Made by a program: the position numbers and the translations under genes. From Trebouxia sp. TZW2008 (taxonomy: Eukaryota; Chlorophyta; Trebouxiophyceae; Trebouxiales; Trebouxiaceae): 44,045 bases of DNA. Shown piece after piece: positions 1 through 10,586 of the stretch. Each line of letters starts with the position of its first letter. Position 1 is the stretch's first letter. The stretch covers positions 1 to 44,045 of the forward strand of contig BDIU01000559.1 in NCBI GenBank assembly GCA_002118135.1, read 5' to 3'. Under the pieces are notes generated by a model that saw only the letters and a program-made list of their open reading frames with translations, did no database searches and was not told the DNA's origin.

Positions 1-146
1 TGCAGCACGTTGGCTGCCACCACTCCACCAACAGGCTTTACAGCCAGCTGAGCACATGATCAGGCAGCAGAGCTTGATGGTGCAAACATTTTGACAGGTT
101 TGCAAGTCATGCACATGAGCCATGCTCTCCAAGCAGCATGCTGTAC

Positions 147-374
147 CTGCTCAAGCTCGATCAAACTCATGACTACGTGCTCGATCACTTGCCGCAACTG
201 ATAAAGAGCATCATCAGTCAAATGAACAAGCAAACAATTCATGCAGACTGCACACGATTTTCGTTTCGCACGGTCGTCAGACCGAATGTCTGCAACAGAA
301 TCGGGAAGCTCTGATGCATGCATAGCCAAGTCAGCTAGATTGCCAACTGCGCTGCAAGCAAGAGCAGAAGTTCC
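147..374 (-). CDS. Exon of partial minus-strand gene (left-edge gene, most downstream exon seen)
   Basis: Internal exon of a gene that continues beyond the left edge. On the minus strand it starts after a ctctcag acceptor and ends at a CAG|gtacag donor. It is exactly 76 codons, phase 0 at both ends. The peptide begins GTSALACSAVGNLADLAM and contains a small cysteine cluster, CAVCMNC, followed by an amphipathic helix-like stretch (DDALYQLRQVIEHVVM). The Cys-x2-Cys-x2-Cys cluster could bind metal, but no family is recognised. It shares strand and phase with the exons at 1093-1260 and 2021-2422, so I infer one gene. The intervening 375-1092 shows no convincing exon. Confidence 0.55.
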
Positions 375-1092
375 CTGAGAGCAGAACAGGCACCAGGGCT
401 GCTGAATCAATCAAGGCATCAGAGGGTGTTTGCACAATTAACCGTCTGTTGAAGAATTGTGCCTGATGTGCATCTGCAGTGCTGTGTAGACCTGCACCAT
501 AAGCATTGAGTGTTAGCCATCACAGCATAGTGGCAATGGGCTACAAGCAGTCATGGATGTACATGTTGCGGACAGTTCTTGGCCTTGCACTGCCAGTCAA
601 ATGGCAATGCTGCATTGTCAATGCTACGTGCAGCATGGCCATGAACAACATTGTAAACATTCCATGACACACAACATCACAATGATGCACACAGGTTGCA
701 CAGCATACAAGTATGTTGAATTACCATGTGACAGTCAAGCTTTCTGTCTGTCTGTTGGCTGTTCCACAGTGGCATGGGCCACCAACCTGGAGCCTCTGTG
801 CCCACGTAGACCTGTGGGCAAATCCGGCTGTTGATACGATCAGCACATCATGTCTTTGGTATCCTACTCAGCACACCCTGAAACTGGAAGCGGCAAAACA
901 AGCGCTGCTGCAGACAGCACGGTTCCCTAAGTTACAGCTGATGCATCAACATGAAAGGGCATGGGTGCCTTTGCTTGTGCAGCCTACTTTGTTTTCCAAG
1001 ATATGGGAGCCACACAACATGCAGCCTGTCAAGACTTGGGGGCAAATGGGCACTGTTGCTTGATGCAAGCAAGCAAGCAGGCATAAGCTTGC

Positions 1093-1260
1093 CTGGCGGT
1101 TTTTGGGAGGAAGGCCCCGTGCCGCACGGTCTGCATTCACCCAGACCTTGACTGCTCGCTTGACAAAAGAGGACAACTTGGCATTTGTGTTGCCCCAGTC
1201 ACTCAACGGCCTCCCAGCAATCTCTTCCAGGAATTCCTCATCAGACACTGTAACACCGTC
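1093..1260 (-). CDS. Exon of partial minus-strand gene, with a GC donor
   Basis: A 56-codon phase-0 exon running from a gcattcag acceptor to a CGCCAG|gcaagc donor, which would be a GC-AG intron. The peptide opens DGVTVSDEEFLEEIAGRPL, then has a basic helical part (SSFVKRAVKVWVNADRAARG) and ends PPKNRQ. Charge pattern and codon use look like real protein, unlike the overlapping plus-strand frames. No family is recognised. The next exon downstream in the same phase is 147-374. Confidence 0.55.
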
Positions 1261-1683
1261 CTGAATGCATGCAACCCACGTCATGTCAGCAGCGCACTTT
1301 GTCTCACATCTTTTGTTGCCACAGGGCAAAGCTCTGTTGCTGCCATTGTATGCAAATTTGTACAGTATGGTGGAGATGATCCCATGCTGCATCTGTAAAG
1401 AATTTGTGCTTCATGATGCAGCACAGTGAATGCCTCACTGCCAGCTGTGCAAAAGCAAGCTAGGTGAACAGAATTCGCTCCGACCTTTCTGTTGGCTTGT
1501 GCGCTTAACACAGGGCTTGCTGTGCTAGTGTTGCCATTACTCTGGGCAGCTGTATCACCCACTGCATCCTCCAGCTGGTCTGCCTACAAGGGCAAAAAAG
1601 TGCAAAATTCACTGGCAGTCTACATTGGCAGTGTTTGCCAAGTAAGACCAGTACACCAGCAATTTAAAGGCAGTGCCTGATGA

Positions 1684-1862
1684 GCACAAGTAGCTTTCTA
1701 GCAGTACGCAATGGCAATACTTTACAGGGAAAACAGCTTACTACCGATGCACAGACGCAGGGCTTGCTGAATAAAATAGCTTGCTGGCAGCACACAGAGG
1801 TAGCGCTGGCTGAACAAAACAGCTTACTAGCAGTCATGCAGAGGCAATGCCTGATGAGTCAA
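1684..1862. repeat. Minisatellite, about 43-bp unit, about 4 copies
   Basis: Four head-to-tail copies start with variants of aaaacagcttactagcag and end near cctgatgag or ttgctgaat. Spacing is 43-45 bp. Copies are diverged but recognisable. It lies inside the intron between the exons at 1093-1260 and 2021-2422. Confidence 0.6.
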
Positions 1863-2020
1863 AACAACTTCAGACAGCTGCGGAGCACAACATCCATTGT
1901 TCTGTGGTGCTGACTGCATGTGGCTTTGGAAGCATATTTCAAAGACAGGAGCTTATGAAACTTAATGTTATAGATAGCACTGATGATTGTGCACAGCATA
2001 CACACAGCTGTTGCACTTAC

Positions 2021-2422
2021 CCTGGCGTTTCTGCCTGCTGGCTCGCCAACACATGATGCTCCATTTGCTGGCTGTTGTTGGTCAGAATATGAGGAGCTGT
2101 ACTCTTCAGTCAACTCCTCATCCTCAGAACTATCCCAGTCAGAAGAAGAAGAAGAAGAAGAAGTGTCCTGGATTGGACGATGTGCATGTTCTTCAGGGGT
2201 TGGGGCTGTCAACTCATCGTCAGACGAGGAAGTTTCTTCTTCATCAGACGAGCTTTCAGTTTGTGCCAAATGAGGTAAGCTTGCATGCACTGGCTGAATA
2301 TCAAAGTCATCATCAGATGACGTTGATGACCAGTCACTGTCTGATGTGTCATCGCTGTATATGTTAAGCATATAATTTGGGGGAGTACCTACAGGGATGT
2401 TGAAGAGATTGAGAGCTTGCAA
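2021..2422 (-). CDS. Ser/Asp/Glu-rich exon of partial minus-strand gene
   Basis: A phase-0 exon of 134 codons from a ttgcag acceptor (alternative acceptors lie about 30-70 nt further in) to a CCAGG|gtaagt donor. The peptide starts QALNLFNIPVGTPPNYML and then becomes a long acidic serine tract, with blocks such as SSSDEEETSSSDDE, SSSSSSSDWDSSEDEE and EEYSSSYSDQQQ. This is a disordered, casein-kinase-2-like phospho-acceptor composition; no fold is visible. The plus strand is also open here, with GAA repeats, but the GTAAGT donor and the matching phase of neighbouring exons favour the minus strand. It is the most upstream exon I can support for this gene. Confidence 0.55.
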
Positions 2423-2680
2423 CTGCAACTGGCGAATGCGTGAAGCAAGCTACAGTGCGATGTTGCATGCAATGAAAGCTTGCATCGGTGACAGGCAATT
2501 GTATGGAGCAAGCTACAATGCAGTGCCGCATACACTGGGAGCTTTCATCAGTGACCAGCAAATACAAAGAACAAGCTACAACGCAGAGTTGCATACACTG
2601 CAAGCTTGCATCAAGAACATTCAAATACAGGGAACAAGCGACAACGCAAAGTTGCAGACATTGAGAGTTTGCATCTGCAA
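2416..2680. repeat. 63-bp minisatellite, about 4 copies, open on both strands
   Basis: Direct repeats of 63 bp, anchored by gcttgcat or gctttcat, then gcaagctaca, then ttgcatacactg. Because 63 is a multiple of three, a plus-strand frame from the ATG at 2397 (a 21-residue repeat with cores such as ASYNAVPHTLG and TSYNAELHTLQ) and a minus-strand frame both stay open. The minus-strand exon 2021-2422 begins at the edge of this array, so the repeat is probably intronic or 5' to that exon. Confidence 0.7.
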
Positions 2681-2915
2681 CTGGCCAAGAGAAGGAGCAG
2701 GACAATGCATCCATCAAGGGCAAGCATGCAATAGATTGACATGAGAGGTATTCACATCAGCCATTAGATATGAACCATCACAGCAGAAAGCTCAAGTTAC
2801 AAAAATTCACAGAAAGGAGAAAAGCGATGATGCAATAATCTCCATGAGCCAAGCCTAAAAGTCTGTGTGGCAAGAGCAAGGCTATTTCATGCTAGGTCAG
2901 TGCATATCGTGCAAA

Positions 2916-3135
2916 TGTTGACACACTTTAAGCTTCAAGGTGTGCTTGCCAGTACGACCACTGCAGAGCGACAGCTACAACCCACGGAAGCATGTATTTG
3001 CCGCATGTAAAGTCACCAAAAGCTAGCAAACAGTATAAAAGGAGCTCAAGCCTACAGTATCAAAACTGTCAAGAACAAAGCAGCCGTCTGAAATCAGTCA
3101 AGACCCAATAAAATCAGCCAGCAACTGTTGCAACA
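2916..3135 (+). mobile_element. Candidate solo LTR, Ty1/copia-like
   Basis: A 220-bp segment bounded by TGTTG (2916-2920) and CAACA (3131-3135), the short terminal inverted repeat typical of copia LTRs. Inside, in the right order, are a TATA box (tataaaag, 3034-3041) and a polyadenylation signal (aataaa, 3108-3113) about 70 bp downstream, as in U3-R organisation. No internal retrotransposon sequence flanks it. The flanking 5-mers (gcaaa and caact) are not a target-site duplication, so either the boundaries are off or the site has decayed. Confidence 0.4.
3034..3041 (+). promoter_or_regulatory. TATA box (tataaaag)
   Basis: A perfect plus-strand TATA element. It most likely belongs to the candidate LTR around it. 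It would fire into the antisense of the 3' end of the minus-strand gene that stops at 3180. Confidence 0.45.
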
Positions 3136-3179
3136 CAACTTGCTAAATGTGACAGTTTCAACTGTATACACAATCACCC

Positions 3180-3481
3180 TTAGGAATGATGAAGCTTCTT
3201 CCCCTTCTCGAGGCACCGTTGCAGCATTGAGTCAAGCAGGCGTTCTTGCTCTGGTGTGGGAGAGGCGAGACATTGTGATCCGTCGCTGCACAGCGATTCG
3301 ACTAGCTTGTCTAGACAGATTGGCGGAGATATAGATCGGCGAGGACTACCTGCCGGTAATTGCTGCATCCACTGCGGCTCAACAAACTCAGCTTGCGCAT
3401 CTAGGCTAGTCTCATCAACTGCTCGTGATTTGCCTTTGTCAGAAGCATCCTGACCTTGCTTTGCGCCATCATTGGAGCCAC
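3180..3481 (-). CDS. Terminal exon of the lysine-rich minus-strand gene
   Basis: Starts after an acatccag acceptor with two bases of a split Gly codon, which fits the phase-1 end of exon 3832-4141 exactly. It encodes 99 residues and stops at 3180-3182. It is more CpG-rich and less repetitive than the rest of the gene and looks like a conserved C-terminus: FVEPQWMQQLPAGSPRRS, then CLDKLVESLCSDGSQCL, then a charged C-terminal helix. An in-frame TGA just upstream of the acceptor rules out a longer exon. Confidence 0.65.
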
Positions 3482-6400
3482 CTGGATGTCAGCCTGAAAG
3501 CTTTGAGTACTTTCCTTCCAGATGTGTAGTTGTTTTGCATAACTCGGAACCTTGAACAACAAGAACCACAGCAAAAGTTTCGCCTTCATGTCAGAGCAGG
3601 AGACACAGATGTTGCACGCTTGCAAGAACGCTTGAACTCACAAATAAAACAGAGCAGCAGCATTTTGCATACGTCTGTCCAAAAGTCACTATCTTGCTGA
3701 AGCCATTGGAAGCTGCTGCAGCAAAATTCGCTTGACTGCTTCCACCAGAGCAAGCTTGCCAACATGCGCATGTCAGCACAAAACGAAAGGTGCAGCTTTC
3801 TACTCTATGTTTCATACTCAATCAGCCTCACCAGCAGCTGTGGCAGCATTATCAGCAGTACCATCAGCCTGCCCAGGCGAAGGGATGGTGGGCATCATCT
3901 GCAGAGCAGCACTGTCAACCGGTGACTGCCCCTCGGCATGAGCAGGAGCCTTGCCGCGGGCTGAGCTCCTGGTCTTCCAGGCTGATGCTTGCTGTTTCTG
4001 CTGCTGCTTTTGAGGCTGGGTGGGCTCCTTGTCCACTACCGCGCCCAGCTTAGCTAGCTCTGACACTGAGGGGGACTTGGGGATGGCAGTGGCTTGCTGA
4101 GCAGGGTTGGAGGGGCCAGCCTCAGCAACCTCAGCAGACATCTGCAAGGCAGTTGAGCACTATGAGCATGTTAGCAGCTGTGGTAGGTATGTTGTACAGC
4201 AGCGCTGGTTGTAAGCAAGTTTGAAACTGGCCTTGTTACATTGACTGCACCCACCTGCTCCATTGCAAACAATCATCAGAGCAGTCCAGCTTTGGATAAT
4301 AGTCAACAACAACGCAGTACAGGACAACAGCCCCAGTTTCCCAACACAAAGGCAAAAGCAGACATGCGTCTCGCAGGAAGCAGTCACTGATTCTTCAATT
4401 GATTTCTTAGGAGGCCTGATGCTTTCATCAAGTTGAGTGGCCATGCAAGCTGGGGTGCTGGAGAAGCTCATTGTAGATGGATGCCCAGCAATGTGAGACA
4501 AAAGCGTCTTGCAACATGCATCCATGCAGCGAGCAAGCGATACTGGGGTTTGAGCAGTTTGAGAAAGGCAGATCATTGTGGTATCAGCACCTGTTCCATC
4601 TTCTTCTTTTTCTTCTTGCTCTTCCTCCCAGGCTCAGTGGATGCTGCAGGTTCAACCATGCAATCTTCTTCTCCGCCTGGTGCAAGCTCTGTGGCTGCCT
4701 GGTCAGCTGCCTCTTGAGCCTCATCTGTTTGCTGCTCTGGCACATCCTCTGCAAATGTCTCCTGCGCAGCGTTCACACAAAATGTAACAGAGCTTGATTT
4801 GAGAGCCACAAACTCAGCGTCATGCCTGCGTAGAGGTTATACCAAGCTGTTGCCTACAGTCCATATAACTGATTGATGCAGAAGGCCTGGATCTGCAGTA
4901 TCAACAGATTCAGCCATGCCTTGCATGCATGCATCCATAGCGGAAAGACACAGCAAGGCTCGCTAGCTGCAGTTTTCAATACGCTGCCTGCATTACATTG
5001 CAATGCTGTTGTGAATGCTCTGTCTGTTGTGCTTATTTATCAGGCAATACGAATGCAGACCGCCTACAGCTGCCTCTGGACTGTGTCTTTCACACAGCAC
5101 ACAAATGCAACTGAAGGCTGTGTGAAGCACGTACAGGCTGAGACTTCCTCTTCCTGTTCTTGGCCTTCTTCCCCTTCTTGCCGTCAGCATCAGCACCTTT
5201 CTTTGCTGTTGCCTCTGGTGCATCACTGTCAGCAGTTGCATCAGCACCTGCGGCCATCTTGAGCTCTTCTGCTACAGTATTTGGCCCAGGTACTGATGGA
5301 CCTGCTTCATCAGCGTCTTGCAATGCCTGCAGAGCAAATGCCAATATATGCAGATGCTCAGTGGTAGAGCGTGAGGCTTCACGTTGAGTACAGTATTGGT
5401 GCTTGAGACACTGAGGAGTGCTGTGGTCAAAGTCATCTCAGCAAGGCTTGTGCCAAAAGATTGTAATATGGGAGTTGGGCGACTCAGCAAGAGGCCGTTG
5501 AACAAGTGGAAAGCAGACCATTGACGATGATCACCAAGGTGCAAGCAACATTGGTGTCACAGCACATCTGCTTGAAGCGCGCTTTATGTTGCCACACTCT
5601 GGTGCCAATGGCTTGACAGCATGTGATGGCACTGACAAGTATATGGGCAAAGTTGTTCATCTCCTGAGCTGCTTCTTGCTTCTGCTTCTTCTTTTTGTCC
5701 TTCTTTTTCTTCTTCTTGCTGCCAGCATTCTCAGGCTCTGCAGCTGGCGCCGCTGCCTCAACATTGTTGAGCATCCTATCAGCGTCATCCTCTGATGGCT
5801 GCTCACCTGCAGCCTGTGTGGCTGCTTGACCTGGTTGGTCTCCCTGGCAGCAGCAATAAAACTCAATCAGGCAGGGTGCTTGTTGTTACCAGGAGAGACT
5901 CTGTTGCATGTGTTGAATCATTATTAACTTGAATCCGCATTAGTTTCCACAATCCGGGACAATGTGACTAAGGCAAGAGCTGTGTTTCTCATGCATGAAG
6001 CATGCCATGATACATCATGATGGCACTGTGACCTAAGCTCATGATACATGCTGGCTGTCTCAAAAGCTGACGTTGATGCCTGCAAGAGAGACGCACAAAA
6101 AGTACCTCTTGACCAGTTCCATCCTTGTTCTTCTTGTTTTTCTTCTTCTTCTTTTGCTTTGCTTGCACAGCCTGCTCAGCTGCTGGCTGAGCTTCGAACA
6201 TCGCTTCATCCTCTCCAGGATCAGCAACAGTCTCTTGTGCAGGGGCATCAGATGCAGCAATTATTGCCTCAGGAGCACTGGCTGGAGTTGTGCCAGCAGC
6301 AGCTGCTTGTGAAGCTTCTTGCTGCTGAGCCTGCTCATTTACATCAGCTACCTGCGCATGGCAGACTTAGTGAGCGCAGGTGAGACCAGCTGCCTCTCCA

Positions 6401-9368
6401 CAGTCTGTGACAGTCAACATGCTAGAACCAGAGACCCTGAGCCTGACAGCTCTTTGATGTACCAAAAAAGTGTGGCAAACAGGCCAACTGATAGATCTCT
6501 CAATGCCAAATGTGACCTTGATGGTCATGTAGCGGCGCCTACGTGACACACTGGCAAGCAGACAAAACAACAGCTTGACATTCAGTCAGAGCATAGACTG
6601 AATATGTTCACAGAGGGATGCAAGGCGTTGTTCACCAAGCGTGGCTGCTGCAAGACCAAAAGAGCAGTGGGCAAGTGACAGGGTTGCTTCACCTTCAGAG
6701 CTGCTTGCTGTCTAGTGGCGTGGCCTTTCTGCTTGTTGACGGCAGCTGCCTTTCCCTCAGCACCGGCCACACTGGTCTCTGCTGCAGAGCCTCCATTGAT
6801 GCCAGCCTCAAGCTGAACAAGGTCAGCTGGCAACTCAGCATCATACAGTGCAGCTGCTTGCTTAAGGCTCTTGGCCTTCTTTTGCACTGATGGCAGCGCA
6901 GCCTGAGGGGGGGCAGCTGCAGCTGAGGGCAGGGGCGCTGATTTTCCTGCAGGTGCACTCTGGCCCTGCAATCCCACAATGACATTCTTAAAGATGGTCT
7001 TTATGGCAGTCACAGAGCAACGAGGACAGTGGCAACTGTGATTCATGCTGTTTAGAGCATCACGTGCTGCGCAAAGCGATTGGGTAAAAGGGAATTGGCA
7101 AGGTTTGCTGCAGGCAAATTCACATGCATAGGCTGTGACGATGCACAATTGTAGGTATTGACTAGCTTATAGAGATAAGATGTGGCAAGACTGAAGCACT
7201 GCTTGCCAGGCAGCCAGGTACAAGTTTCATTGGCAAGGAAAGCATGGCAGGCACTGGTGTCTGCCATGCAAGTGCAACTCAAGTTGTACCTGGCCCTGAG
7301 TCTTGCTTGCATCACCAGCTTGATGTGCAGCTTCTGCTTTGCTGGCCTTCACTGGTTTTGCAGCTTGTGCTGACACCTGCTCAGCACCAGACGGGTTGGG
7401 CTCGGCTGTGTCAAGCTCTGCACTTGAGGCATGAGGAGCCTGAGCAGCTGAGGCTGAAGCTTGTCCTGCTTTCTGAGTAGTTGAGGGGGCCTTTGCCATG
7501 GATACTGCTGGCTTGGACTCATGCACAACATTGGAAGGACGCTTTGGTCGCTTGCTAGGCCCAGACAGCTCTGCAAGGACAGACAATACCTGAATGAACT
7601 CTTGCATCTTTGAGTTGTGCCAAGAAGCACTTCTGCCACTTGAGCAAAAGGCATCGACATTGAGTGACCGCAGCTGTTCAGACAAACAACAGATATGTGA
7701 ATAGCTGCTGTCACTGAGACTTAGGAATTGCATCAAGATCAGGTAAGGTGTCTGCATTTCAAGGCAAACTACCTGTTTGTCAGCAGTGGCTGTCACTGAT
7801 CCAGGAGACACATATAGCGAAATCTGTTGACAACTCAATGGATGACGTGACATACAATCACCTGGATGCGCAGCGCTGCTCAGTCTCTTGTCCTTCCTCT
7901 TGCCATCGTGTGCAGCAACTGCTTGAGCACCTTCTGCAGCAGTTGCTTGCGCTCTGACATCTTGGTCAGGCCTGCCCACTGGGTCAGGGGCTTGGCCCTG
8001 CTTGGCAGGTTTGATCTCTACATCTGGGTAAGCACAGAGAAAGTGAACACTGATAGAATCCAGCATGGAGTCATGAAAAAATGTCACAGCTGATGAGACT
8101 TGTATGCGAGGTTGACTCCACTTGCTGATGCGGCAAACAGCAGTCAGAGGGACTGCATGCTGGCATAGGAGTCCCACTGATTGCTGCCAAACGCATCAGC
8201 AAAATGCAGTGTCACCAGGGCTGATAGCACAGGCAGGCAGTGCATATGGGAGAGTTGTATGTGAAGGCGTGTACGTCAGCATTTGCAGACTGTCCACTGG
8301 CATTTGGCCAAAGCATGGTGGTTTCTCAAGGTTTGTATGATACATGCCTGCAGCACTTGATGGCTGAGCTGCTTGAGCAAGGGCTGCTGATGCTCTGGGA
8401 GCAGCGGCAACACCTCCACCTCGGCGCTCTAGGTGTCCTGCCAAAGCAAAGCAATGATTGCAAGTCTGCTTGTCAAGCAATGCATGCAGGCATGGTGTTC
8501 AGATCAGCTTTGAAGCAGGGTCAATGCTAAGAGTAAGCATGCTGTGTTTGATTGACATGGCTGCTTTTGCACAAATACTGAGGAAGATGATCTTCAGCAT
8601 CAGATCGAAGTCGACAATTGCAGTTTTTGAAGAGAGAGCATAGCTGGACGTACTAGGCGCAATGCAAGTCTGTGAAGCTGCACCTGCATTGTGATGTGCT
8701 GCAACAGGAACATGTGCTCCATTCTGTTCCTTCAGCATCAGCAAGAAAATTGATGCTGACTGCACTGAGTAGCTGCAGATCGAAGCGCACAAATGCCTGC
8801 TTTGCGTATGGTGTGGGAACACAACTTGGAGAACCAAACACCAAAAGCTCTCATCACTCACCGCTGTCTTTGTTAAGATTGCCTTGACTCTCGTCAAAGA
8901 GTCGTCTGACGTGAATTCTGCAGGCAGAATGCCAAAGTTGCACTTGTGCTGTTCATAAATTTGCTGCAAAAGTCTAAAACTGTCTCACCTGACAGTGTGA
9001 AGTGTGCGGCAGCTGCAAAATCTTGCATGAGCTCGCCTGCAGTTGTGACTGACATGATCAACCTGACACAAGACACACTCCCATGCTCTGGGAACATGCT
9101 GCGGTGATGGCCTGCAATGTCCCCTGCAGTGGAGAAACACAAGTATTTAAGGGTCAGCAATAGGAAGCTCATCAGTTTGCAGCCGATAAGACCATATATT
9201 GTCAACACCGCAAGTCTACCCTGCAGCTGGCCAATCAGTATGTGGCTGTCTGCTGGGATGACAAGATTTGTGTCAAGATTGGTCGTCACCCAGACCATCA
9301 TGGTGTTCGACCCGCGACCTTTTGAAAGGCTCGCCCCCAGTTTGCCTACGGGACGTAGCAACTGACAT
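3180..9368 (-). CDS. Multi-exon gene for a Lys/Ala/Glu-rich low-complexity protein
   Basis: Exons in transcription order. Tentative 5' part: 9290-9368 (ATG at 9368, peptide MSVATSRRQTGGEPFKRSRV), 8989-9036, 8862-8963 (QIYEQHKCNFGILPAEF) and 8684-8759; the phases of these four do not all chain. Well-supported part: 8348-8437, 7862-8023, 7290-7570, 6693-6965, 6106-6351, 5637-5843, 5135-5326, 4591-4761, 3832-4141, and 3180-3481 with stop. Every junction from 8437 onward agrees in phase (1,1,0,0,0,0,0,0,1). The protein is mostly disordered Ala/Gln/Glu/Pro, and exons 6106 to 4761 each close with a lysine run. The last exon ends with a helix-like SLCSDGSQ...EQERLLDSMLQRCLEKGKK. The 8348 exon uses a GC donor (GCAG|gcatgt). 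Lysine runs and a basic N-terminus suggest a nuclear or nucleolar protein, by inference only. No named family is recognised. Confidence 0.6.
4591..6351 (-). repeat. Tandem array of acidic-then-lysine exon modules (phase 0/0)
   Basis: Four consecutive exons share one plan: an acidic Ala/Glu/Pro/Gln stretch, then a lysine run, then a few residues before the donor. They are 6106-6351 (ends QKKKKKNKKNKDGTGQE), 5637-5843 (SKKKKKKDKKKKQKQEAAQ before its tail), 5135-5326 (KKGKKAKNRKRKSQP) and 4591-4761 (GRKSKKKKKKMEQ). All are phase 0 at both ends, so copies can be added or lost without a frameshift. 6693-6965 may be a weaker fifth member (KKAKSLK and NKQKGHATRQQ). Sequence similarity outside the lysine runs is low, so shared origin is inferred from plan and phase. 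Confidence 0.5.
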
Positions 9369-10360
9369 TTCAGTGTGCGGCTCAAAATTCTAGATCGTAA
9401 GCGAAGGATCGAGCGACATGTGGACTGAAGTCGTCTTGCCTGCTTGGAGCTTGACGTTGCTGTAGCTGAAGGGGGTGCCCGGATCGACTTGCCGAGCCTC
9501 AAAGTCTGTCTGCGCAGCGACCTATGCAACTGCGTGTTTGACTTCCGAAGTCGTTATCAACAGGGCTAACCCTTTGTGATCCCTTGAAACCACAGCTAGG
9601 TGCCTCTTTAGAGTTGCCGCCACTGCATCAGACGCGATCAAGAGAAGGCGACAGAGATAACCCCCTGCGGTTTGTGCGTGCTTGAATCGCCGAAGGACAG
9701 TGAGTGCTGATGAGAAAGGCAGCGCGAGGCGGTCAAGGGCTGAATTGCTTGTGTTGCCTTGAAGGGCAGGTCCGCAGAGCCTTGGCCCTTGTTGGGTCAC
9801 TGTAGCCTGCTTGCGTGTGCTGGTCAAAGCTTCAAAGTCATCGTCGCAGCAACGTGTGTAGTTTTGCATGCTGTGTCGAGGCTCTCTGAGCGCTGTCAGC
9901 CAAGCTGCAGCCTTGCCGATATCGGGTGGAGATCAGTTCCTGCTTAAACGACCACTGCGGGTTTCTGCGCAACACTACGCTTTGGATTGCGTATCTTGCT
10001 GGCGGTGCATACTGGACAGTCTCGTGGAATCTGCTAGCGATATCTGCATGCAGTAGGTTGGGAGTGCAATTATCATCGAACGAGAGGGTGAGTATCATCA
10101 CAGGTTGATCTTTGAATTGTTTCAACTCTCTGTCCGCTGTCTTCACCCCTACAAGCCCTCACAGTCTGGCATTGTCTCAACGACAAGCAATGCGAGCGGA
10201 GCAGTGGCCTTTCGGCCATCGTTTGCGCACTTGTGTGGCCGAGGTCCGACTGCGAGGTTGCACGCCGCAGGCACCACAGTGTACGCTGAACGCCTGTTCT
10301 GTTTTGGTTGGCAGGGATCTATTGAGTTGTGACGCTTTGGCGCACACCGACTTGGACGTA
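9290..10360. promoter_or_regulatory. CpG-rich island between divergent genes, likely bidirectional promoter
   Basis: CpG dinucleotides occur at about four per 60 bases over the parts I counted, against about one or fewer in most of the window; TG/CA excess drops here too. It sits exactly between the 5' end of the minus gene (candidate ATG 9368) and the start of the plus gene (candidate ATGs 10190 and 10587). In a genome that loses CpG by methylation, a CpG-rich gap between divergent genes is the expected look of an unmethylated promoter. Long open frames cross it on the minus strand (9525-9869 and 9377-9524); they may be a side effect of composition or real exons. Confidence 0.5.
10190..10357 (+). 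CDS. Candidate first exon of the plus-strand zinc-ribbon gene
   Basis: An ATG at 10190 opens a 56-codon frame (MRAEQWPFGHRLRTCVAEV...) that reaches a good donor, CTTGGAC|gtaagc, in phase 0. The next supportable exon (from 10580) needs a different entry phase, so this exon may instead be 5' UTR with translation starting at ATG 10587. It is CpG-rich, like the surrounding island. Confidence 0.25.
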
Positions 10361-10586
10361 AGCTGCCTGCTGACCAACCACGTCCAGAATTTGCTGAAAT
10401 GTGCTCTTATGCAGCTGGCTTCATCTGCTGCTTGATGCAGTAGATTGACTGTCAATGTGTCCTGATTGATGCGGTCATATCCCTGATCATGTTGCAGCAT
10501 CACTAGTATACAGCAATTGTTGCAGCTTATTCACAAGTTGTCTGACAACTTGCTTGCAAAAAGACAACTGTCTATGCAGGCTTGGA

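Noticed and set aside
1983..2367. Plus-strand frames with Glu or Lys runs over 2130-2265
   Set aside because: They mirror the GAA/CTT repeats of the minus-strand Ser/Asp exon, which has a GTAAGT donor and phase-matched neighbours.
8862..9123. Possible SBP-box-like zinc finger in the 5' exons of the minus gene
   Set aside because: Some Cys and His residues invited the comparison, but phases do not chain and the Cys/His spacing does not fit the family.
8894..9529. 211-codon minus-strand ORF
   Set aside because: It crosses several better exon/intron boundaries and mixes CpG-rich and CpG-poor parts; only short pieces look coding.
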